64,000 nt of DNA from contig CATQJL010000112.1 in NCBI GenBank assembly GCA_958299035.1, forward strand, positions 3,766,123 to 3,830,122. The letters run 5' to 3'. This document shows, one piece after another, positions 56,593 to 64,000 of the stretch. The number at the start of each line of letters is the position of its first letter. The stretch's first letter is position 1. The stretch is from Cylicocyclus nassatus (Eukaryota; Nematoda; Chromadorea; Rhabditida; Strongylidae). The translations under genes and the position numbers were made by a program. A model generated the notes under the pieces. It searched no databases. It was not told where the DNA came from and worked only from the letters and a program-made list of their open reading frames with translations.

Positions 56593-57922
56593 CATACCTT
56601 CGATAGTCTAGAGACAGGGCGTCATCAAAAGTGAAGGTTGTTTAAACATCTGACGTCATAAATAGTAAAGGTTGTTTAGAGAAGATCAGAGAAGAGAATA
56701 TGACGTAAAACAGATAAAAAGCAAAAGAAACTGCTGAAAACCCAATAAAAACGCTGCAAAGAGGTCTGAAACCCTTCATTTGGCGGCTTTCCAAAGTGCA
56801 AGTTTTCGCTCCAGGAACCAGCAATTCGCAACACGGGGTTTGATTTTTAATGCGTCCTTTGAATTTTTACCCCCGCATTGACGTTCCTGTTTCCTGGGAC
56901 GTTATCTGGATTGTTGCGCTTATTGTTCTGAGCAATAATCGCCCAAGCTGGAAAAAATCGATGCGAAAGCACTGAAACAGAACAAGGTAAAGAAAAACGC
57001 ACTTTTTACGATTTTTCGCAAAAAAGTTTACCACAATCGAAGAGGAAAGGGCTGGGTGGTTGTCTGCATTATGAAAAGAAGCAGATCTATAGAATGCACG
57101 AAAAAACCGCGTGAAAATAGTTAAACTAAGAGAAAAACCAGAGATTTTCGAAAACAAGGTTTTTGCCGGATTTCTCGATCAAATCAAAAAATTTGGTCCT
57201 GGGACGTTGTCAGCGTGAAAATAGAGATCAAGAGCTTCAAAATGATATATAGTTTGCTAAAATTGAGTTCGAAACAGCGAAGAAAAGGGCAGCAGAGCCA
57301 AATGCCCCGCGCCCCGCGTTTGGGGTAGCGAGGTAGCGCGCAGCGTGCGGAGACGCAGACGAGCATCGGAGACAGACCAGAGCCGACGGGGCATTTGGCT
57401 CTGGTAGTAGATCTCCGCGGGGTCTCAACGAAACCCTGCAACATTATATATCATTCTGATCGTCAAGACACGATGATGAGAACTGACAACGTCCCAAGCT
57501 TTGAAAATCACTCATTAACGAGATAGACCGGCGTTTTTGTACGCGATTCTCTGCGTAAGATTTAAGCGCAGTTTCTCGGTTTTATTTAACTCCAATAGCC
57601 TTCCTAAACTTCTGAAACTCGACTTTATTCAAATGAGAGGATAACTGAGAAATTTGGTCTTGAAATCAGGCGAAGATTTCACAGAAGCCTTCTTTTTGAG
57701 TAAAAAAGGCTATGAAAACGCAAATTATCGGTTTCGCTGAGATAAGCTAAAGTTATTTTTCCCTATATTTGCTTCATTAACATTCGTCTCGCTATAGTCA
57801 GGATAATAAATCCGGGGCGAAGCCCCGGATAACTTCTGTTTTTTCCAAGTGAAGGTTGTGTCCCCCCATAGCCCTCAAAGTGAAGGTTACCAGAGTACGT
57901 GGCTCTATGTATCGAGGGTATG
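56593..57922 (-). mobile_element. X-family element, complete copy with 8-bp duplication
   Basis: Perfect 8-bp duplication CTGCAAAG (56585-56592, 57923-57930). Ends CATACCTTCGATAGTC and, inverted, CATACCCTCGATACATAG. Subterminal AAGTGAAGGTT-like words recur near both ends (56631, 56666, 57848, 57877). A GGGGCGAAGCCCC stem lies near 57815, and an internal palindromic unit with CAGAGCCAAATGCCCCG arms at 57293-57405. 1,330 bases. No transposase. The 8-bp duplication is compatible with hAT or P superfamilies; the CATACC start does not settle it. Confidence 0.85.
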
Positions 57923-57930
57923 CTGCAAAG

Positions 57931-59766
57931 TTAACCTTTTTTTGAGTCAAATACAGAAAAATGCAAAAACAATAATTTTGACCTTTGTGACACTCTGCAA
58001 ACTCTTGCTTTTGTAAGTATAAGATATAAGTTCATCAAACAATTCAGCGATGGCATTGGCTATCATCGAATTGTTTTGATAGACTACAAGTTAATGGTTC
58101 TTAGCAGCAGCCCATGTATGTATGTACATTTGTAGTCATCACGCTGTGTAAGATACCGTGAAAAGAATCCGGAAAATTTGTGAAATTTTGCAGCACTGAC
58201 CCTGTACCAAAAGAGACACTTTTATATATCCAAAAAAGAGCGACGGCGAAACTTTAAAAACTCGCATCCCACGACATCTCTTCTGAGTAGACGAGTTGAG
58301 GGATTTGGCCCAGTGGAAAGAATAGTTGACGCTTTTACGACCCACATACGCTCGAAAATATCTATTCTACAATAGACAGCCAATAGATGCACTCGAAGGT
58401 TCCTCTGCAATAATAGCCAGCCGAGCATCAAATGTGATGGCTTGGTGCATCCGCACGAAAAGCTGAAACCTGAAAAAAAAAGCTTAAAACGGAGAGAGAA
58501 CGCGAGAAAGACGAGAGAAAGTTGAAAACGAGAGCAGCTTATTCTCGGAAATGCATGAGCTGAGTACCAGCGTAGCGAATTGGCTACGTACTATAATAGC
58601 CCCGGAGGTGCCGTACGTCTGGAAATCTCTAGTGAATTCGTAAATTCCTGACACCTCCGGGGCACATGCCCCGGAAGTCCATGTCTTGACTTTTTATGAC
58701 GTCACCGCGAGCAGATGCCCCAGGAACCGTCCCACGCGGCAGCAGCAATGGTTAAGAGCGTGACCCGGAAATGCCAGAGATTGCCGCCGTCTCCCGGAAG
58801 TTTTTCGCGATTGTCTGAGTACAGTCGACGCAAGACACAAGGCCTACAATCGCGCACAAACCATTCAACTTGTTATCGAATGTTTTGCATTGAACATACG
58901 GCAATGTTCGAGCCAAGTGCTCGCAATCTGCACTTCATTATCGCGTTTTTGCTCTCGGCCGCAATATTGCATTTGTACTGATGTCGTTGAAAAGCTCATA
59001 TTATTCTCTAGATCAAAGACCACTAGACTGTATCATAAAAATGGAGAGCGGCAAATGAATAGATGTTCCACATTTGCACTTTCATAGGATTAAAGCGTTT
59101 GTTGTGAAGTGGATTAGATCTAAATAGTGTGTTTGCCGTGCCGAAACAATGCGGTAAATGCGCGTGGACAAATAGGCACGCTAATGGCCGCATTTTGCGC
59201 CCGCATGTGGCCTAGAACATCAACCCAAAAAGCAAATCGGATGTCATTCAATGCATCTCGTTCCCTTCTACTGATAGTTGTTTTTTTCATTGCGAATTGT
59301 AGAACATTTGCGAATGAAATCAGCATAATTGTGCTTAGACATGCCAATGGCTGTGCAGTTTTCAAGATTTTCGAGGCGGTGAACGCTTTGTAAAATTAGT
59401 GTCAAATAATTATCAATTTTCGCATCTCCAAATTCTGAAGACTTCACAGTTCTTGAAGCGTTTTGGCACGAGATTGCAAAAGTGAAACTTTTCGAAAACC
59501 TATTTTGAAAAAACGGGAAAGCTGGTTCAAGGTGCCCAAGAAGAGAGTTTGCTGTATCTTTGTTTACTCTATCCACCTGTCATCAAAACCTCTAGAAAAT
59601 CGAGCTGAAATTTCTAAAGAACTGTCAAATGTAAGAGTATAAAAAAGCAAAGATTTGAGATTTGGACGTTACTTGAGTAACTATGAGAGTGACCAGTCAA
59701 AAGACATAAATGCTAGAAAGAGAATAAAAGCTGTGTCAGACAGTTTTCACGCTAAACGACCTAATA
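57931..59766. other. No supported gene; hairpin at 58599-58663
   Basis: GCCCCGGAGGTG (58599-58610) and its inverse (58652-58663) form a 12-bp hairpin just before a TGACGTCA palindrome (58697-58704) and a GC-rich patch to 58800. The plus frame 58715-58981 has no motif. See also 59241-59393. Confidence 0.45.
59241..59393 (+). CDS. Candidate 50-residue secreted peptide
   Basis: From the internal ATG at 59241: a hydrophobic leader (SLLLIVVFFIANC) with a possible signal-peptidase site after TFA, then 26 residues to TAA. No repeats, no dibasic sites, no recognised family, and a minus-strand frame overlaps. Short frames with a hydrophobic stretch are common by chance in AT-rich DNA. Confidence 0.18.
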   Translation: MSFNASRSLLLIVVFFIANCRTFANEISIIVLRHANGCAVFKIFEAVNAL

Positions 59767-60060
59767 TTAGATTGTCCCGAAAGTTCTGTCGTTTCATTTT
59801 TGAGAATTTGTAACTTTTTGCTCTTTTGAAAAATTTGTTTCTTTCTAATTTATTAGAAAGAAGAAATCTTCGTCTCTGTAGAGGTATCTCGAAAAGCTTC
59901 AATTATACATTCATTGCAGAGATAAAAATGGAAGAAGACCATTTGAGGTTGGACCATTTTGAGTTAGGTCGCCAAAAGTATGGGGTGCCGCGGAAAAATT
60001 TGAAATTGTCAGTCTAAAGTTCTATAACCTACCCATTGCATCCGAAAAAATTGTGTTATT
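59767..60060 (+). mobile_element. M-family mariner-like MITE, decayed right end
   Basis: TA then TTAGATTGTCCCGAAAGTTC + TGTCGTTTCATTTTTGA. Interior GAGATAAAAATGGAAGAAGA and GTCGCCAAAAGTATGGGGTG match the other M copies. Right TIR not recognisable. Confidence 0.55.
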
Positions 60061-60234
60061 TGGACGTTTCCATAAAAAATCAATATTTTCGAGAAATGTG
60101 ATACTTAGATACTTACTTACTTAGATACTTAGATGGCCCGGCTTCACGTGACGTGCGGGCCCCAGCTCAGAAGTTTCCATTTCTCCCTGTCCCTCGCTTC
60201 TGACATCCACGATCTTCTTGGCTGACGTCGGTGG

Positions 60235-61675
60235 CATACCTTCGAGCCACGTACTCTGGTGACCTTCACTTTGAGCGTCATGATAGAACACAACCTTCTC
60301 CTAGAGGGAAGTCATCCGGGGCGAAGTCCCGGATATCATGCATATAGGGAGAGATATGAATGTAAATATAGTAGTGACATCCAAAAGAAGCTCAAAAAAC
60401 CGAAGGATTACGTTTTTATGGCCCTTTTTTGCCAAAAAAGACTTTTATTCAGAAATTCAATGAGGAACTGGAGCAAAATTTCTTAATTAATCTTTCTCTA
60501 GACTTCGATTGAGCGTTGGAAGTTCATGAAGGCCGCCGGAGTTCAACAAAAACGAGAAACTGCGCTGAAATCTTGCGCAGAGAGTCGCTACTTAAATGCT
60601 GGTCTATCTCGTTATGGAGCGATTTTTAAGACCCGCGACGTTGTCAGTGCTCCTGGACGTCTCATGAGGATCACAACGATATGTAATGTTACGGGGTTTC
60701 GTTATGATCCCGCGGAGATCAATGACCAGAGCCAAATGCCCCGCCGGCTCTGGTCTGTCTCCGCTGCTCGTCTGCGTCTCCGCGACTTGCGCGCTACCTC
60801 GCTACCCCAAAAGCGGGGCGCGGGGCATTTGGCTCTGGTACCCTTTTCTTCGTTGTTGGGAGCCCAATTTCGACAATCTATATATCATATTAAAGCTCTT
60901 GATCTCTATTTTCACGCTGACAACGTCGCAAGACTCCTTTTTATGATTTAAACGAGAAATATAGGAAAAACGGAGTTTTCGAAAACCTCTTGTTTTTTCT
61001 TCAGTTCAACTCTTTTCACTCGTTTTTTTTGTGTATTCGATAGGTCTTGTTTCTGTCTATGATGTAGACAACGTCGCCGAGCTTACTTCTTTGCTTATGC
61101 CGATTTTTTTTGTGAAAATTACCAAAAAGTGCGTTTTTCTTTACCTTGTTCTTTTTCAATGCTTTTGCAACGAATTTTCTCCAGCTTGGACGATACTTGC
61201 TCAGAATGATGAGCGGAATAATCCAGACAACGTCGCAGGATACGCGACCATGCGGGGGTGAAAATTCAAAGGACGCGTCAAAAATCAGATCGGCGTCGAT
61301 GTGCTGCATAACTTTTCAGACATGTTTAACATGTTCAGTTCAGTTGTTGACAAGTTTGCCTTCTTTCGGTCTCCCAACTACCGCCACAGCTAACGCTTTT
61401 TTTTTTCCAATCAGAAAAGAACTTTGTCCCTGTTGCCACCCAATTTAACCGGCATTCTAAAGACAAAAAATGCGCGTAGGAAACCACCAAGATAAGGTTT
61501 TAAATTTGGTGATGTGTTAGCCTCTGTTTTATACGAATTTTTCAAGTCTCCTGGTTCAATTCAGATCTCTAAATTTCCATCTACTTTTTCTAAAACAACC
61601 TTCACTTTTTATAGGGGGCAAGAACTCAAACAACTATCACTTTCTAGGCTCTGTCTCTTGACTATCGAAGGTATG
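60235..61675 (+). mobile_element. X-family element, complete copy inside the RTE
   Basis: Perfect 8-bp duplication GTCGGTGG (60227-60234, 61676-61683). Ends CATACCTTCGA at both borders (inverted). Subterminal AACCTTC/TTCACTTT words, a CCGGGGCGAAGTCCCGGAT stem (60318-60336) and the GC-rich palindromic unit (60726-60839) as in the 56.6-kb copy, in opposite orientation. The plus copy of the RTE (18700-18720) shows the uninterrupted target. 1,441 bases, non-coding apart from an 86-codon frame (60686-60946) shared with the other copy. Confidence 0.9.
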
Positions 61676-61683
61676 GTCGGTGG

Positions 61684-63013
61684 CTGCGTCCACGAGTTCC
61701 AGGTGCAAAAATCGTATCCAGCTGATTTCTCAGCTGGTCCATCCGTTCCACGAACACGTCTGCCCATCTCGTTGGTGGTCTTCCTCGGGGACGTTTTGCT
61801 TCGCGAGGAATCCATTCCGATGTTCTTAATGTCCATCTGTCGTCTGTTCTTCTCATGATGTGACCGGCCCATCGATGCTTCGCTTTCGCAACGTAATCCG
61901 CTGGGTCACGAAGACGGGACATTCTCCTCATATCCGTACTGCGAAGTCCGACGAGATGTTGTTTGTGTCGGGTCATCTTGAGAAGACTACGCTCTAGCGC
62001 TCTGTGGGTGGTCCTGAAAGCTTTCGAAGTGGCGACGGTGTCAGCCCAAGTCTCAGCTGCGTAACAGAGCGCCGGGAGAACGGTTGAGTCGAACAGGTGG
62101 GCACGAAGCTCCGGGTCCGTCAGTTGGTCGGTGGCTTCCTTCAGAGGCCCGAAGGCGGCCCAGGCTGCTCTTCTTCTCCTGTTAAGTTCTACCCTCAAGT
62201 CGTTCTCCATGTTCATCGAACGTCCGAGATACACGTAAGAAGACGTCTCCGTGATAGGGGTGCCTTCCAATTCCATTTCTGCATCTTCGCAAAGGGCGTT
62301 CTTCATGAACTGAGTCTTCTTCCGATTGATTCGCAATCCGATCTTCTTCCCTACTTCGTTCAGTTCCTTCAGCATCGTCTCTGCTTCAGTGATACTGCTC
62401 GAAAAGAGAACGATGTCGTCCGCGAAACGAAGGTTCGACAGGAATCTCCCATTAACTCGTATGCCTCTCTCGTCCCAGTCCAGTGACTTCATCACCCACT
62501 GCAAGGCCGCGGTGAACAGCTTCGGCGAAATTGTGTCGCCTTGTCGAACCCCCTTCCCAATTGGGATGGTCAGGGGGCGATGGAATAGCTGCATCGTCGT
62601 TGTACAGTCCTTGTAACAGTCGGCTAACGTCCTCACGTAAGCTGGGTCCACTCCTTGATCGACTAGCGCAGACAGGATGGCGTTGGTTTCGACGCTGTCA
62701 AAGGCTTTCTCGTAGTCGACAAAGGTTAGGACGAGAGGCAGTCGGTATTCCCGGCAGACTTCTATGACCCTCGAAACCGTCTGAATGTGGTCCATGCAGC
62801 TGAATCCTTTGCGAAATCCAGCTTGTTCTTGGGGTTGGGCTTCATCCAGTGTCCTAGATATGCGAGCGAGGATAATCTTCGTGAAAAGCTTTTCAGCACA
62901 CTCAGCAGCCATATTGGACGGTAGTTCCGAAGATCTTCCCGTTCACCCTTCTTGAAAAGAAGGACGGTTCTTGATGTTCTCCACTGGTCGGGAATCCTTT
63001 CCTTCTGAAGGTG
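61684..63013 (-). pseudogene. Reverse transcriptase, mostly intact frame
   Basis: A 416-codon minus-strand frame (62912 to 61662) contains FVDYEKAFDSVE (motif A), IPIGKGVRQGDTISPKLF (motif B), LRFADDIVLFSSS (motif C, catalytic FADD), GLRINRKKTQFM, and the C-terminal AHLFDSTVLPALCYAAETWA and ARGRPPTRWADVF-like region (RPRGRPPTRWADV). A one-base shift near 62905, relative to 17515-17535 of the plus copy, separates it from the upstream frame (63022-62762) with TVLLFKKGEREDLRNYRP. So only one frameshift separates the remaining ~450 codons. The last residues (from about 61683) are derived from the X element. Confidence 0.85.
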
Positions 63014-63059
63014 ATAAATCAATTAAATTTGGGGTTTTCTATTGTAAACTCGAAAAATA

Positions 63060-63389
63060 TTAGGTTGAACCGAAAGTTCTGTCGTTTCATTTTCAAAAAT
63101 TTGTAACTCCGCGAAATTTTAACGGATTTGCTTGCTTGCAATTTTATTAGAAAGAATAAGTCTTTCGCTTTCAAATGCTTTTCCGTGTAGCTTCTGTTTC
63201 ATGTTGGGTGTGGAGATAAAAATGGAAAACTAAGACCATATAAGCTTTGACCATTTTGTAGGTCACCAAAAATCTGGAACGCTACAAAAAAAGTCTGAAC
63301 TCTACAGTACATATGTTTTTTAGCCTACTCGACACTGCAAAATTACAAATTTTCAAAGATAAAACGGCAGAACTTTCGGGGCAATTTAA
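63060..63389. mobile_element. M-family mariner-like MITE, complete copy
   Basis: TIRs of about 50 bases: left TTAGGTTGAACCGAAAGTTC and inverted right TTAAATTGCCCCGAAAGTTC, both continuing TGYCGTTT and AAAAATTTGTAA, flanked by TA (63058-63059, 63390-63391). 330 bases. This copy defines the family. Confidence 0.8.
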
Positions 63390-63391
63390 TA

Positions 63392-64000
63392 TATCTTAAT
63401 ATATCAGGCACAGGTGGCACATGTGCAGGTTGGATATTTCGGAAGAAAAGCAACGGAAATATTGCTTTTGCGTGAATAAAAATTGTTAGAATGCTAATGG
63501 GAGACTGAATTCTTATAATGACAACATTTTGAAGAGACGGCTGAACAAAGTAAAAACAAGATCCGTTTCCCATGCCTGTCGGCTTCTGCGAACACAACTT
63601 CAGCGACCGCCACCTCCCTAAGTCAAATGTGCAACCTCCCCTCCTTTGTTCTCCACCTTCAGTCTCCCTCCACCCCCGCCCAGTTAGATGCACGAATCTG
63701 ATATGCATGAGCTCGATTGGGAGTTGAAAAAATTTATGGAAGTTTTTGAAAGAGTTATGTGAAGGAACGACAAAATTTCAGTTGAAACTTAGGTGTCTTG
63801 TGTCTGTTGGTGGGCCAGCTGAGTTGACTTACAGAAAACAAAGTCATTATTTATTTATCTAATCACATAATTCTCTATCTTTCTTTACATAAACTTCAAC
63901 TTCTTTCAAATCTATATAATTCTACCTTCAAACTTCCTCCTTCTCATATACTCAGATAACACCCTCCGCACTTTATTCGGAAAGATTTGGAAAGACGTAA
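63392..64000. other. No supported gene
   Basis: The minus frame 63343-63708 (121 codons) enters the M-family TIR and is not a gene. Pyrimidine-rich tract at 63600-63680. Nothing else recognised. Confidence 0.45.

Larger units (their letters stand above)
60107..63013 (-). mobile_element. RTE-type retrotransposon, 5'-truncated, with nested X
   Basis: The 3' end lies at left: (TACTTAGA)-type repeats (60107-60130), then the 3' UTR (60131-60234) identical in layout to 18690-18815, interrupted by X (60235-61675), continuing 61684-63013 with the RT. The 5' part (endonuclease and leader) is absent beyond about 63013, where similarity to 17390-17420 ends abruptly. 5' truncation is typical of target-primed insertion. 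Confidence 0.85.

Noticed and set aside
63343..63708. 121-codon minus-strand frame
   Set aside because: Its 3' third is the terminal repeat of the M-family MITE; the rest has no motif.

Overview
This window is eukaryotic and intergenic in character. The few believable coding pieces are short exons separated by 47-50 base introns ending in TTTCAG/TTTTAG-like acceptors, and nearly everything else is transposon-derived DNA. This points to a nematode. The RTE-type retrotransposons, Penelope remnant and mariner/MULE content would suit a clade V parasite such as a hookworm, but that assignment is inference. I see no bacterial operons, rRNA genes or CRISPR arrays.

Layout. 0-12 kb: retroelement tail repeat, degenerate tandem repeat, an ORF broken by a TTA-flanked MITE (5.6-6.6 kb), and a 2.7-kb near-perfect palindrome (6.86-9.60 kb). 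12.7-15.0 kb: hAT-like element with an 8-bp duplication and CGAATATTCG-rich ends. 15.6-18.8 kb: decayed RTE retrotransposon (endonuclease plus reverse transcriptase). 20.5-21.2 kb: the best host gene, a four-exon, 141-residue, probably secreted six-cysteine protein. 22.5-30.5 kb: TA-flanked TIR elements, then three copies of a ~0.7-kb repeat family ('R1') whose 3' end is a hairpin; two copies carry precise nested insertions.

30.5-34.9 kb: a copy of a TIR family ('X') broken by a TTAA-flanked piggyBac-like MITE and by a 3-kb MULE with a recognisable intron-containing transposase. 35.4-36.5 kb: a two-exon ORF whose stop codon lies in a mariner end. 37.9-46 kb: another TIR element, a 290-bp exact tandem triplication, a second TTA MITE, a mariner transposase relic, a 134-bp MITE with perfect 9-bp duplication, and a rearranged relative of the 7-9 kb palindrome. 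46-51 kb: more MITEs, a Penelope-like fragment with a hammerhead-like motif, and a fourth R1 copy. 52-55 kb: a long-arm fold-back element split by a mariner MITE. 55-64 kb: smaller TIR elements, two complete X copies with perfect 8-bp duplications, one of them inside a second RTE retrotransposon on the minus strand.

The main interest is insertion stratigraphy: at least seven insertions sit inside recognisable older repeats, several with intact target duplications, so relative ages can be read directly. Family names X, M and R1 are my own working labels. No database search was possible.
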